Source: Eubacteriales bacterium
GTDB taxonomy: Bacteria; Bacillota_A; Clostridia; Christensenellales; Aristaeellaceae
DNA: 64,000 nt
Direction of reading: 5' to 3'
Assembly (NCBI GenBank): GCA_029974035.1
Contig: JARKQG010000134.1
Span: 4,765 to 68,764 of the forward strand
The notes beneath the pieces were generated by a model that was not told the origin of the DNA, did not search any database, and saw nothing but the letters and a program-made list of their open reading frames with translations. Made by a program: the position numbers and the translations under genes. Positions 51,434 through 60,195 of the stretch are shown here, in pieces (position 1 is the stretch's first letter; the number at the start of each line of letters is the position of its first letter).

Positions 51434-51452
51434 GGGATTCCCTCCTCGGGCG

Positions 51453-52385
51453 TTACTTGCGGGCGAGGGCGTCGCAAAGGGCCAGCCGCTCGCCGGAGAT
51501 GTCCACGTGAAAGACCTCGGCGATCACCTGGGTCCAGCCGTGGATGAAGTAGATCCATCCGTCCTCGATCAAAAGCCCCCGCCCGGCCCGCTGGGCCTCG
51601 GCCTGGTGCATGAATTCCAGCGTGCCGCGGTAGTTGAACTCCCAGGCGACGCCCTTTTCCGGGAAGCGGCACCCGTCCGTCAGCGGGGAGCCGGGACGGT
51701 CCTTGCCAAGGCCCGTGGCGTTGACCACCATGGACCCCGCCGGCAGCGACTCCACGATGCGGTCGTTGAGCGCGCTCCGGGGGCACAGGTGGAAGCTGAG
51801 GGGCACGCGGGAATCCCGGAGGATGTTCACGGCCTCGGCCAGCCTCGGCGCGGAGCGGTTGGTCATGTGGATGCGCCGGGGCACGTTGTCCCCGTGCTTT
51901 TCCTCGCCCAGGTAGGCGCTGACGGCCAGTGCGCTGCCGCCGGCACCCAGCACGCACACCTCGGCGGCGGGGTTTTTCCGCCAGTAGTCCGCCGGCAGGA
52001 AGGCGTCCAGCGCCAGCCCCACGGTGATGGGGTCCTTCGCGTGGCCGCACAGCCTTCCGTCGGCCTTCGAAATGGAGCTCAGCTCGCCAAAGAGGCGGGC
52101 GTAGGGGTCCAGGTACTCGAAAAGGTCCCGACAGGCGGCGAGAAGGTCGATCTTGTGGGTGGTGACCAGCGCGCCCATCGAGAGCGGATCGCTCTTGATA
52201 AACGAAACCACCCGGCGATAGTCCTCCGCGGGCGCGTGGATCGCGATGTCGATGCCCTTGATGACGCCGTCAATGCCCAGCGCCTTCGCCCAGACGGGGA
52301 AGATCCGCATGATGGACGACTGACCGGTGGTGACGCCGATGAAGTACATGGTGGGGCGGTCGGCCGGAGCGGGAAGCGTGATCAT
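51453..52385 (-). CDS. Shikimate/quinate dehydrogenase-like protein
   Basis: 310 residues. FIGVTTGQSSIMRIFPVWAKALG replaces the usual LxG-xPxxHSxSPxxHNxxF start; LVTTHKIDLLAACRD contains the catalytic Lys of AroE (here THK), and VCVLGAGGSALAVSAYLGE is the NADP fold with GAGGS. The operon has no other shikimate gene, so the enzyme may act on a cyclic polyol or sugar-like substrate instead. ATG 52385 with AAGGGGG upstream. Confidence 0.8.
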   Translation of the reverse strand: MITLPAPADRPTMYFIGVTTGQSSIMRIFPVWAKALGIDGVIKGIDIAIHAPAEDYRRVVSFIKSDPLSMGALVTTHKIDLLAACRDLFEYLDPYARLFGELSSISKADGRLCGHAKDPITVGLALDAFLPADYWRKNPAAEVCVLGAGGSALAVSAYLGEEKHGDNVPRRIHMTNRSAPRLAEAVNILRDSRVPLSFHLCPRSALNDRIVESLPAGSMVVNATGLGKDRPGSPLTDGCRFPEKGVAWEFNYRGTLEFMHQAEAQRAGRGLLIEDGWIYFIHGWTQVIAEVFHVDISGERLALCDALARK

Positions 52386-52453
52386 GATAGTCCCCCTTAC
52401 GTACAATATCAGATGGAATCGGGAAAGCGCAACCGTATTCTGCGGGACGGGCC

Positions 52454-53386
52454 TCAGCCCGCCAGCGCCCGCGCGGGGTTCGCCCGGGTGATGGCCGCAA
52501 GGTCCGCCTCCGGAACCCCCGCCGCCCGGAGGCGCGGCAGGAACCGCTCGATCAGATCGGTGAGGGCGATTTCGCCGCCGTAGCGCCCGAGGCGCGCCGC
52601 GGTGGTATCCAGCGACAGAAGCAGCCTGTCCCGGCAGCCCTTTTCCAGCATGTGCAGAATCAGCCGGATCTCGGACGCGTCGTCGTGGTACTTAAAGCGG
52701 CCGATGGTGTCGTACTCCAGGTACGCGCCGGTGGCGGCCACCGCCTCGTGGGGGCGGAAGTCCTCCGCCTGGCGGTCCAGGTGGCACACCATGATCCGCG
52801 CCGGCGAAAGGCCCGCGCCCTCGCAAAGCCCCACCGCCGCCACCGCGTCGGTATCCGCCTCGGTGTGCAGAATCAGCGCCGCGCCGCCGCGCGCCGCCGC
52901 CCGCGCCGCCGCCCGGAGCATGCGGCCCGCGCGGCCCGAAAGATCCTCGGACCCCAGCGCCGCCTTGACCGCCCCCGCGCGGATGGCCAGGCGCCGCCCG
53001 CCGTCCGCCACGCCCACCGTCAGCTCCATCAGAAAGCGCTCATAGAGCGCGCCCTCGTCCTGGAAAAACAGCGGTGCGTCCGCCGGGTAGAACATGGGGC
53101 GGTGGTAGCCCGTGACGGTGACGACGGCCACGCCGCTTTCCCGGCTGATGCGCGAAAGCGCCGCCGCGTCGCGCCCCGCGCCGCCGGGCTGCGCGTCCAC
53201 CACCGCGCCGCCGCCGGCCGCGCGGTAGTCGTTAAGCTCCAGCCGGGACTTCTCCTCGTCGTCTATCCGCAGCGCCGGGTTCGCCTCCGCCGCGGGCGTC
53301 GCCCGGACAATCAGGTGCTCGTGCGCCTGGCAATGCCCCAGCTGCGAAGGCGCAACCGGGCCCAGCACGGTCTCTACCGTCGGCAT
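52454..53386 (-). CDS. Phosphotriesterase-family hydrolase (PTE-like lactonase)
   Basis: 310 residues, TIM-barrel amidohydrolase. Binuclear metal site: H22-E-H24, Lys141 in AIRAGAVKAALG (carbamylated in the family), His174 in LILHTEAD, His202 in VCHLDRQ and Asp260 in LSLDTT. All ligands are intact. PTE-family members in sugar operons act as lactonases or on phosphorylated sugar lactones. First gene of the minus-strand operon; ATG 53386 with CAGGAGGC. Confidence 0.85.
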   Translation of the reverse strand: MPTVETVLGPVAPSQLGHCQAHEHLIVRATPAAEANPALRIDDEEKSRLELNDYRAAGGGAVVDAQPGGAGRDAAALSRISRESGVAVVTVTGYHRPMFYPADAPLFFQDEGALYERFLMELTVGVADGGRRLAIRAGAVKAALGSEDLSGRAGRMLRAAARAAARGGAALILHTEADTDAVAAVGLCEGAGLSPARIMVCHLDRQAEDFRPHEAVAATGAYLEYDTIGRFKYHDDASEIRLILHMLEKGCRDRLLLSLDTTAARLGRYGGEIALTDLIERFLPRLRAAGVPEADLAAITRANPARALAG

Positions 53387-53422
53387 ATTCGCCTCCTGAA
53401 ATGATGCTAAGATTCAATATCA

Positions 53423-53450
53423 TATTGTTACTACATTATGTCGCAAGCAT
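53423..53450 (-). promoter_or_regulatory. Candidate promoter of the PTE-SMP30 operon
   Basis: On the minus strand TTGCGA, 16 bases, TATGAT, about 40 bases before the PTE ATG. The spacer and -10 contain CATAAT and TATGAT, similar to half-sites of the palindrome before the GldA gene, but the symmetry is poor. Confidence 0.45.
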
Positions 53451-53511
53451 CGTACCACAACGCCGCGGGTTCGTCAAGGGGCTGCAAAAATTTGGCGCGG
53501 ACCGCGCGGCG

Positions 53512-54267
53512 CTACACGCTGGTATCGATCAGAAGCGTGACCTCGAAGCGGTTCCGGTCGCCCCGATAGCGCGCCAGCGAGAATTCGATGGGCTCGTCCG
53601 CCTGGTTGTAGCCGATGGTGGTGAAAAAATGGATGGGCCGGCCCCGGTGCACGTCCAGCAGGTTGGCGTCCTGGGAATTGGCGGCCACCGCCTCCAGCAC
53701 GCGGTTGACGCGGCAGATGCGCGTCTTTTCGCTGGCGGCCAGCACCTTGTACAGCGACTCGCGGGAGAAGTCGTGATCCAGCACGAAGGCGCACTTGGAA
53801 TAGGGCAGGTAGGTTTCCACGGTCACGATGGGGTCCGCGTCCGCGAAGCGAACCCGGTGCAGGTAGATGCACTTCTCGCCGGCGGGCATGTCAAAATGGG
53901 CGGCCACGCGCTCGGGCATCGTGACCACCTCAAAGGCCAGCATCCGGGTGGAGGGCTTGCAGCCGGTGCGCTCGATCTGCTCGTTGAAGGTCTCCAGGCG
54001 CTTGATGAAATCCTGCTTGATTTTGACCCGGGCCACAAAGGTGCCCTTGGACTTGATGCGGTACAGCCAGCCCTCCTGCACCAGTTCCGTGATGGCCTGA
54101 CGCACGGTGGTGCGGCTGATCTGGAACATTTCGGAGAGCTCCTTCTCGGTCGGGATCAGCGCATCCACCGGATAGCCGCCGCTTTTGATCGCCTCCAGGA
54201 GCAGGCTTTTGAGTTGAAAGTACAGCGGAATCGGCACAGACTTGTCCAATTTCTGCTGGTTCAGCAT
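53512..54267 (-). CDS. GntR-family (HutC/UTRA) transcription regulator
   Basis: 251 residues. Winged helix IPLYFQLKSLLLEAIKSGGYPVDALIPTEKELSEMFQISRTTVRQAITELVQEGWLYRIKSKGTFVA, then a UTRA sensor with ARVKIKQDFIKRLETFNEQIERTGC and FTTIGYNQADEPIEFSLARYRGDRNRFEV. It should sense a sugar-derived ligand and control the divergent catabolic locus. The ATG at 54267 is preceded by GGAGGTTATCGG. Confidence 0.9.
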   Translation of the reverse strand: MLNQQKLDKSVPIPLYFQLKSLLLEAIKSGGYPVDALIPTEKELSEMFQISRTTVRQAITELVQEGWLYRIKSKGTFVARVKIKQDFIKRLETFNEQIERTGCKPSTRMLAFEVVTMPERVAAHFDMPAGEKCIYLHRVRFADADPIVTVETYLPYSKCAFVLDHDFSRESLYKVLAASEKTRICRVNRVLEAVAANSQDANLLDVHRGRPIHFFTTIGYNQADEPIEFSLARYRGDRNRFEVTLLIDTSV

Positions 54268-54308
54268 CCGATAACCTCCATCGCTATCGCATAAAACTCA
54301 TTGTCACA

Positions 54309-54341
54309 TCATAAGTATATCATGATTTCTCCGCGCTGCAA
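54309..54341 (-). promoter_or_regulatory. GntR promoter with overlapping dyad
   Basis: On the minus strand TTGCAG (54341-54336), 16 bases, TATACT (54319-54314). TCATAA-gtata-TCATGA (plus strand 54309-54325) is an imperfect inverted repeat over the -10 and suggests autoregulation. Confidence 0.65.
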
Positions 54342-54401
54342 AGCGGTTTTCGGAAATTTTCGGGCCGTCCGCACAAAATAACGCCTTTTTTCAACCCATT
54401 G

Positions 54402-54430
54402 TTGACAATTGCCACACAAGCGGGTATACT
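54402..54430 (+). promoter_or_regulatory. Promoter of the GldA-KDPG aldolase operon
   Basis: TTGACA (54402-54407), 17 bases, TATACT (54425-54430). Confidence 0.85.
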
Positions 54431-54445
54431 GATAATGGTTATTAT

Positions 54446-54461
54446 GTCATAACGTTATGAC
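54446..54461. promoter_or_regulatory. GntR-type operator, perfect 16-bp palindrome
   Basis: GTCATAACGTTATGAC lies just downstream of the -10 and about 20 bases before the start codon, where bound repressor would block transcription. The adjacent GntR/UTRA protein is the likely ligand. Confidence 0.75.
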
Positions 54462-54481
54462 GTATTCGGGAGGTTATGGTT

Positions 54482-55612
54482 ATGGGATACGTACCCGCGC
54501 CGGTTCGCGCCTGGGGTTCGCCCAGCCGCTACATTCAGGGCCCGGGCCTCATGCGGCAGTTGGAGAAGTACACCAGCGTGTATGGAAAGCGCGTCGCGGC
54601 GGTCATCGACCAGTTCTTCTTCGAAACGCTGACGCAGGCGCTCAAGGCCCAGTTTGCCGGCACCGGCTCCGAGATTGAGACCGTGGTGTTCAACTCCGAG
54701 GTCACCGAACGCCAGATCGACGAAACCACCGAAACGCTGCGCGCCTTCGGCCCCACCGTGGTGGTGGGCATCGGCGGCGGCAAGACGCTGGACACCGCCA
54801 AGGCGGTGGCGGACAACTTCAAAACGCCGGTGGTCATCTGCCCCACCTCCGCCTCCACCGACGCGCCCACCAGCGCGCTGTCGGTCATCTACAAGGAAAA
54901 CGGCGAGCATTCCCACGCCCGGCCCTACGTGGCCAACCCCAATCTGGTGCTGATGGACTCGTCGATCATCGCCAAGGCGCCCATCCGCTTTCTGGTGTCG
55001 GGCATGGGCGACGCCCTCTCCACCGTGTTTGAGGCCCGGGCCAACGCCCTCGCGGACCACGGCAACTACATCAACGAGGCTCAAGGCCCCTTCCGCCGGC
55101 CCAAGACGGCCATGGCCATCGCCGAAACCTGCTACGACACGCTGCTTGAGTGCGGCGTCGAGGCCAAGCTGGCGGCGGAGCGGGGGCTCGTCACCGAGGC
55201 GGTGGAGAACATCATCGAGTGCAATACGCTGATGAGCGGCCTCGGCTTTGAGAACACCGGCTGCGCGGGCGCCCATTCGGTGGGCGACGGCATCACCGGC
55301 CTTCCGGCGGGCGCCAAGTCGCTGCACGGCGAGCGCGTGGCCTTTGGCGTGATCTGCCAGCTGGTGGCCGAAAACGCCGAAAGCGCGCTGATCGGGGAAG
55401 TGGTGAACTTCTGCCTGGATGTGGGGCTGCCGGTGACCCTCGCCGACCTCTGGGTCGAAAAAACGCCGGAGAACCTCCGGGTCATCGCGGAAGTCAGCCA
55501 GCACTCCTTTTGGAACGCCGAGCCCTTCAACATTTCCATTGAGCAGATCATCGACGTGGTGCTCGCCGGCGACGCCATCGGCGAATACTTCAAGGCCAAG
55601 CGGGCCGGATAG
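54482..55612 (+). CDS. Glycerol-dehydrogenase-like iron-containing dehydrogenase
   Basis: 376 residues. AWGSPSRYIQGPGLMRQLEKY, VVVGIGGGKTLDTAKAVAD (NAD), CPTSASTDAPTSALSVIYKENG and SGMGDALSTVFEAR (metal Asp) with TGCAGAHSVGDGITG and LHGERVAFGVICQLVAE (metal His) are GldA-type. It oxidises glycerol or another polyol. The second of two ATGs (54482) fits the GGGAGG spacing. Confidence 0.9.
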   Translation: MGYVPAPVRAWGSPSRYIQGPGLMRQLEKYTSVYGKRVAAVIDQFFFETLTQALKAQFAGTGSEIETVVFNSEVTERQIDETTETLRAFGPTVVVGIGGGKTLDTAKAVADNFKTPVVICPTSASTDAPTSALSVIYKENGEHSHARPYVANPNLVLMDSSIIAKAPIRFLVSGMGDALSTVFEARANALADHGNYINEAQGPFRRPKTAMAIAETCYDTLLECGVEAKLAAERGLVTEAVENIIECNTLMSGLGFENTGCAGAHSVGDGITGLPAGAKSLHGERVAFGVICQLVAENAESALIGEVVNFCLDVGLPVTLADLWVEKTPENLRVIAEVSQHSFWNAEPFNISIEQIIDVVLAGDAIGEYFKAKRAG

Positions 55613-55668
55613 GCCCGAACCTCCGGGGCGCCGCGGGCGCCCCGATTCATCCCAAAGGAGGGAGAACC

Positions 55669-56289
55669 ATGAGCGCATTTACGGAAATCGCACGGATTGG
55701 CCTGGTGCCGGTCATTCGGATTGAGGACGCGAACGACGCGGTGCCGCTGGCGGAGGCGCTGAAGGCCGGCGGCGTGCCGGTGGCGGAAATCACCTTCCGC
55801 ACCACCTCGGCGGAGGAATCCATCCGCCGCATCGCGGAGCAGGTGGACGGCATTTTGCTGGGCGCGGGCACGGTCCTGACGGTGGACCAGGCGGAGCGCG
55901 CGCGGATGGCCGGCGCGCAGTTCATTGTGTCGCCGGGGTTTGATCCGGATGTCGTCAAACGGTGCCTCGAGCTGGGCATGGACGTGCTGCCCGGCTGCGC
56001 CACGCCTTCGGAGATCATGGCGGCGATAAAGCTGGGGCTGAAGACGGTCAAGTTCTTCCCCGCGTCGGTGTACGGCGGACTCGCCGGCATCCGCGCGCTG
56101 GCGGCGGCATTTCCCGGGCTGGGCTTCGTGCCCACCGGCGGCGTGGGACCAAACAATCTGGCCGAATACCTGGGCTTTAAGCCGGTCGTCGCCTGCGGCG
56201 GCAGCTGGATGGCAAACCCGAAGGACGCCGCGGAAACCCAGCGGCTGTGCCGGGAAGCCCGCGCCGTCGTCCGGTCGGTTCGCGGATAG
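55669..56289 (+). CDS. eda: 2-keto-3-deoxy-6-phosphogluconate aldolase (KDPG/KHG family)
   Basis: 206 residues. VPVIRIEDANDAVPLAEALKAGGVPVAEITFRTTSAEESI contains the Glu40/Arg44 pair, LLGAGTVLTVDQAERA the GAGT, and LKTVKFFPASVYGG the Schiff-base Lys128. VPTGGVGPNNLAEYLGFKPVVACGGSWM is the phosphate site. It splits KDPG-like 2-keto-3-deoxy acids to pyruvate and an aldehyde. AAAGGAGGGAGAACC upstream. A GGGGCGCC hairpin lies in the gap after the dehydrogenase gene. Confidence 0.95.
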   Translation: MSAFTEIARIGLVPVIRIEDANDAVPLAEALKAGGVPVAEITFRTTSAEESIRRIAEQVDGILLGAGTVLTVDQAERARMAGAQFIVSPGFDPDVVKRCLELGMDVLPGCATPSEIMAAIKLGLKTVKFFPASVYGGLAGIRALAAAFPGLGFVPTGGVGPNNLAEYLGFKPVVACGGSWMANPKDAAETQRLCREARAVVRSVRG

Positions 56290-56312
56290 CGGACCGGCGC
56301 GCGAGGATACGC

Positions 56313-56350
56313 ATCGCGCCACCCGCACGCGTGCGGGTGGCGCGATTTTG
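56313..56350. terminator. Bidirectional terminator between aldolase and Big2 genes
   Basis: A 15-bp perfect stem (56313-56327 with 56332-56346) around CGCG, with TTTTG after. Confidence 0.85.
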
Positions 56351-56370
56351 CGCACGGCCTGCGCGAAGCC

Positions 56371-58194
56371 CTACGCGAAGCTCTTCAGCCGCCGCGCCAC
56401 GTAGCGCGCGTCCGTACTGTAATAGGAAAGCGGCTTGATAAAGCAGGCCACGGTGTTCATGTAGTCCAGCCCGCCCTGCTGGATGATCATTACCTGGTTT
56501 CGCACGCTGTTGGTGTAGTACAGGAACATGGCCACGTGGCCGTCGCGGATGAACATGTCGCCGGGGCGGAGGTTCAGATACCCGTCGCCCCGGGTTCTGG
56601 TGGCGACGGTCTTGTAGGCCGAGGAGGCCTTCATGTCGCCGGAGCGCAGGTACGAACGGGCGTTGCCCAGCCCCCACACGCTCATCGATACGAAGGAGGA
56701 GCAGTCGTTGCCCGGATAGTTCCGGTCCCGGAGGGTGGCGGTATAGTGGCTGTCGCCGGACCGCCGGACGAAATACCCCGTCTTTATGGCCTTGGTCTTG
56801 TTGAAGGTGCGGTTGTACTGGGTGTAGGGCAGGCCGTAGTACACCACGTTCTTCCGGTACCGCCTGTTCCCGCCCGACCAGTAGAGCACCTCCCGGCTGC
56901 TCATCCACGGGATATCGGCCATGTCGAAGGCGCGCAGCAGAATCTTCTTGCGCTCGGTGGCCTCGGCGGCGGAGATCGCGCCGGAGGCGCGAAGCGCGTC
57001 CACCTGCCCGACGGCACAGTTTTTGACGGCCTCGATCTTTGCCAGGTTTTCCCGGATGCCGGAGACCGGGGTGATCTGCGCCGGCAGTTCGCGCACCGGC
57101 ACCGCGTTCAGCACCACCACCCGCTGCCGGGCGGTTTTTTTATCCGCCGTCACGGTGATGGTGGCGGCGCCCGCCGCGCGGCCCGTCACCACGCCGTCGG
57201 ACACGTCCGCCACGGCGGGGTTGTCGCTCGACCAGGTCACCGCCTGGGAGGCGGTGGCGGGCAGCACGCGGGCGGCAAAGGTCACCTGCCCCCCGGGCAG
57301 CAGCACGCTGTCACCCGCGTCGATGACCACGCCGGTCACGGTCTTGGTGTCCACCACCCGGATCGTCCGGGTGGCGTAGACGGAGGGGCGCGCCTTCGAA
57401 CGCGCGCGGATCCGGGCGGAACCCACGCCCTTCGCCGTCACCAGGCCGCTCTGGTCCACGGTGGCCACCGACCGGTTGCTGGACGCCCAGGAAACCGAGG
57501 AATTGGCGCCGGCGGGCGACACGGCACAGCTCAGCTGAAGTGTTTCGAGCCGTTCGACGGTGGTGGCGGACGGCGCGATCGTCACGCGCGCGGGCTTCGG
57601 CGGGTTCTTCACCCGCACCACGATGGAGCGGCGTATGGCGCTGTTTCGGGTGGAAATGGCGCGGATGATCGCCGTCCCCGCCTTGCGCGCGGTGATGCGC
57701 CCGTCGGCGCCGACCCGCGCCACAGCCGACTTCGTGGTGGTATAGCGCAGCGTCCTGATCGCGCTCTCCGGCGTCACCGTGGGAATCAGCTGAAAGGTGT
57801 CGCCCACCCGGAGGTTCAGGCTGGAGGCGTTCAGCGCGATGCCGGAGGGGGACAGGCTGTCCGTCACCACCACGGTCGCCCGGGTCCAGGTGCCGCGGGT
57901 GGCGGGCCGCGCGCTGACGGTGGCGCGACCCACGGCACGGGCGGTGATCAGTCCCGCCGAGGACACCGTGGCCACGTTCTTGTTGCTTGACCGCCATGTC
58001 ATCTTCTGGCTGGCGCCCTCGGGCAGCACAGCACCGGTCAGCTTATGGGTGGTCCCCACCGCCAGATCGATCTCCACCCGCTGGGCGTCCAATTGGACGC
58101 TGCGCTGGGCGACGGCCGCCGCAGTCACCGGCAGCGCGGCAAAGGCGATCAGCACGGCAAGGCACAGGCTCAGCGCCTTCAGGCGTGTTCGCAT
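56371..58194 (-). CDS. Secreted cell-wall protein: Big2 repeats plus NlpC/P60-like domain
   Basis: 607 residues. Signal peptide ending PVTAAAVAQ. Four Big2-type Ig-like repeats follow (about residues 35-110, 120-200, 205-285, 290-370), with signatures SSNKNVATVSSAGLITARAVG, TTKSAVARVGADGRITARKAG, SSNRSVATVDQSGLVTAKGVG and SSDNPAVADVSDGVVTGRAAG. The C-terminal part has NYPGNDCSSFVSMSVWGLG with a probable catalytic Cys and LNLRPGDMFIRDGHVAMFL with the His, an NlpC/P60-like peptidase pattern. It is probably secreted and bound to the wall, where it could cut peptidoglycan stems. ATG 58194 with GGAGGG upstream. Confidence 0.85.
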   Translation of the reverse strand: MRTRLKALSLCLAVLIAFAALPVTAAAVAQRSVQLDAQRVEIDLAVGTTHKLTGAVLPEGASQKMTWRSSNKNVATVSSAGLITARAVGRATVSARPATRGTWTRATVVVTDSLSPSGIALNASSLNLRVGDTFQLIPTVTPESAIRTLRYTTTKSAVARVGADGRITARKAGTAIIRAISTRNSAIRRSIVVRVKNPPKPARVTIAPSATTVERLETLQLSCAVSPAGANSSVSWASSNRSVATVDQSGLVTAKGVGSARIRARSKARPSVYATRTIRVVDTKTVTGVVIDAGDSVLLPGGQVTFAARVLPATASQAVTWSSDNPAVADVSDGVVTGRAAGAATITVTADKKTARQRVVVLNAVPVRELPAQITPVSGIRENLAKIEAVKNCAVGQVDALRASGAISAAEATERKKILLRAFDMADIPWMSSREVLYWSGGNRRYRKNVVYYGLPYTQYNRTFNKTKAIKTGYFVRRSGDSHYTATLRDRNYPGNDCSSFVSMSVWGLGNARSYLRSGDMKASSAYKTVATRTRGDGYLNLRPGDMFIRDGHVAMFLYYTNSVRNQVMIIQQGGLDYMNTVACFIKPLSYYSTDARYVARRLKSFA

Positions 58195-58335
58195 ACGCTT
58201 CCCTCCTCGATGGTTGCACACCCGGACGGCCTGCGCCCCCGGCGCGGGCGATCGGGCGGACGGCAAAGCGCGCTCTGCCGGCGGCGGGGCGGAGGCCTCC
58301 ACGGATCAGATTATGCAAATATTTCCTTTGGAGGC

Positions 58336-58364
58336 ATTATACCATGCCCCGCCCGGCGGTGCAA
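58336..58364 (-). promoter_or_regulatory. Promoter of the Big2 protein gene
   Basis: On the minus strand TTGCAC (58364-58359), 17 bases, TATAAT (58341-58336). The leader to the ATG is about 135 nt; no known riboswitch was recognised in it. Confidence 0.78.
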
Positions 58365-58408
58365 GGCGCGGGGCCGCGCGGCGGAGGCCCTGCGAACACG
58401 CCCGTCGC

Positions 58409-59257
58409 CTATCCCTTCAGCGCGCCGCTCATCAGGCCGTTTTCGATCTTCTCCTGAAAGAGCACATAGAGGATGATTACGGGGATCGTGGTCAGGCAAA
58501 TGCCCGCCATCGACGCGCTGTAATCCGTGCTGTACTCGCCGAAGAACGACAGCAGTCCCATGGAGATGGTGCCTTTGCTCTTATCCGAGATAAAAATCAG
58601 CGGGAATAGAAGGTTATTCCATACCTGTATGAAGTTGAAAATCGAAACGCTGACGATGCCCGGAACCGAAAGCGGCAGGATGATGTGCAAAAACGTCTGA
58701 AGCGCGTTGCCGCCGTCCATAATCGTCGCTTCTTCAAGCTCCGACGGAATGCCCTTGATGATCCCCGTCAGAATCAGCACAGTCATGGGCAGGCAGAAGG
58801 CGGTGTACAAAAGGCACAGCATTGCGTAGTTGTTCATGATGCCCAGCCTGCCAAACACATACGAAAGCGGAATCAGAACGGCCTGGATCGGAACCATCAT
58901 GCCTGCAAGAAAGAACATGTACACGGATCCCTGGCCGCGGAAGCGAAACTTTGACAATACGTACGCCGCCAGCGCGCCGAGCAGCGCCGAAAGCGCAAGG
59001 GTGCCGCCGGCCAGCACCACCGTATTGAGGAAGTACCGGCCGATGTTGCCTACGCTCCATGCGGTGACGTAGTTTTCAAACCTCAGGCGCTTGGGCAGTG
59101 CGGTGAAGGATTGAAATATCTCCAGATTGCCCTTAAACGAGCAAAACAAGGTAAAAACCAGCGGATAGACGTTGATCAGCGCGACGCTCAAAAAAGCCAG
59201 AAAGCCAAGCGCCCGCCCCGGGCGAATCTTCCAGTATTTCACAGGGCACACCCCCAT
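58409..59257 (-). CDS. Carbohydrate ABC transporter permease, MalG type
   Basis: 282 residues from the ATG that abuts the upstream TAA; a GTG 15 bases inside has a better ribosome site. Six hydrophobic segments with FFLAGMMVPIQAVLIPLSYVFGRLG and the EAA loop IPSELEEATIMDGGNALQTFLHIILPLSVPGI. One half of the importer; no ATPase gene is present, so a shared MsmK-type ATPase is likely. Confidence 0.9.
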   Translation of the reverse strand: MGVCPVKYWKIRPGRALGFLAFLSVALINVYPLVFTLFCSFKGNLEIFQSFTALPKRLRFENYVTAWSVGNIGRYFLNTVVLAGGTLALSALLGALAAYVLSKFRFRGQGSVYMFFLAGMMVPIQAVLIPLSYVFGRLGIMNNYAMLCLLYTAFCLPMTVLILTGIIKGIPSELEEATIMDGGNALQTFLHIILPLSVPGIVSVSIFNFIQVWNNLLFPLIFISDKSKGTISMGLLSFFGEYSTDYSASMAGICLTTIPVIILYVLFQEKIENGLMSGALKG

Positions 59258-60154
59258 TTACTCTACGACGTCCCTGCGCCTGTTCATCAGGCCCAGGCTG
59301 ACGAGCGTGGCGGCCACGCTCAGCACGAAGATGATCGTGGCGATCGCGCTGCCCAGTCCGTAATTGCCGTAGCGGTACGCCTCGTTATACATCAGGAGCG
59401 CCGGAACAACCGTGCTGCCTTCGGTGCCGCCGGTCGGCGTGAGAATGTACACGGTGTCAAATATCTTCAAAACGCCCGTCACCACCATGATGATCGATAC
59501 CTTAATGGAATCCCAGAGAATGGGAATGTACAGATACCGGACGCGTTTGAACCCGGTGGCGCCGTCCAGCATGCCCGCCTCGATGACAGAGCCCGGCACC
59601 GCGGTCAGCGCCGCGAGGCAGATAATCATGTAATAGCCGACGCTGGTCCAGGCGGTGACCACGATCAGGCACATCAGCGACGTACCCGGATCGACCAGCC
59701 ACTGCCGCATCAGCGGCGCGAGCCCAACCGAGCCCAGGACGCTGTTGAGGATGCCCTTGTCCGTCGGGAAATAGATGAAATTCCAAAGCAGCGAAACAGC
59801 CGTCACGTTCAGAATCATCGGGATGAAAAAAGCGGCCTTGAAAAAGCGCTTTCCGCGCCGGAATCCATGAATCAGAAGCCCCAGCGCATAGCCAATGGGC
59901 ACCTGAAGCGCCACGCTGACGACCACATAGGCCGCGATGTTCTTCAGGGATTTGATAAATTCGGCGTTCCGAAAGAGTTTGATGTAATTTTTCAGGCCGA
60001 CAAAGGAGAGCGGAACGCTCTGGATGCCCGGCCACTCGTTGAACGAAAAATAGATGGACATGACCACCGGAACGACCTCGAACACCAGGTAGACCAGCGC
60101 GGCGGGCAGGAGAAATGCGAAAATGGTACTTTTTTTGCGATGATACAGGTCCAT
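59258..60154 (-). CDS. Carbohydrate ABC transporter permease, MalF type
   Basis: 298 residues. MSIYFSFNEWPGIQSVPLSFVGLKNYIKLF, FFIPMILNVTAVSLLWNFIYFP and the EAA loop VPGSVIEAGMLDGATGFKRVRYLYIPILWDSI identify MalF/UgpA permeases. The stop TAA is directly followed by the MalG-type ATG. ATG 60154 has AAAGGGGGC upstream. Confidence 0.92.
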   Translation of the reverse strand: MDLYHRKKSTIFAFLLPAALVYLVFEVVPVVMSIYFSFNEWPGIQSVPLSFVGLKNYIKLFRNAEFIKSLKNIAAYVVVSVALQVPIGYALGLLIHGFRRGKRFFKAAFFIPMILNVTAVSLLWNFIYFPTDKGILNSVLGSVGLAPLMRQWLVDPGTSLMCLIVVTAWTSVGYYMIICLAALTAVPGSVIEAGMLDGATGFKRVRYLYIPILWDSIKVSIIMVVTGVLKIFDTVYILTPTGGTEGSTVVPALLMYNEAYRYGNYGLGSAIATIIFVLSVAATLVSLGLMNRRRDVVE

Positions 60155-60195
60155 GCCGGCGCCCCCTTTGGTACAAGCGCAATATTTTGAAATTT

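Noticed and set aside
51453..52385. Shikimate biosynthesis AroE
   Set aside because: The N-terminal substrate motif of AroE is altered and no other aromatic-pathway gene is near; a catabolic role in the operon fits better.
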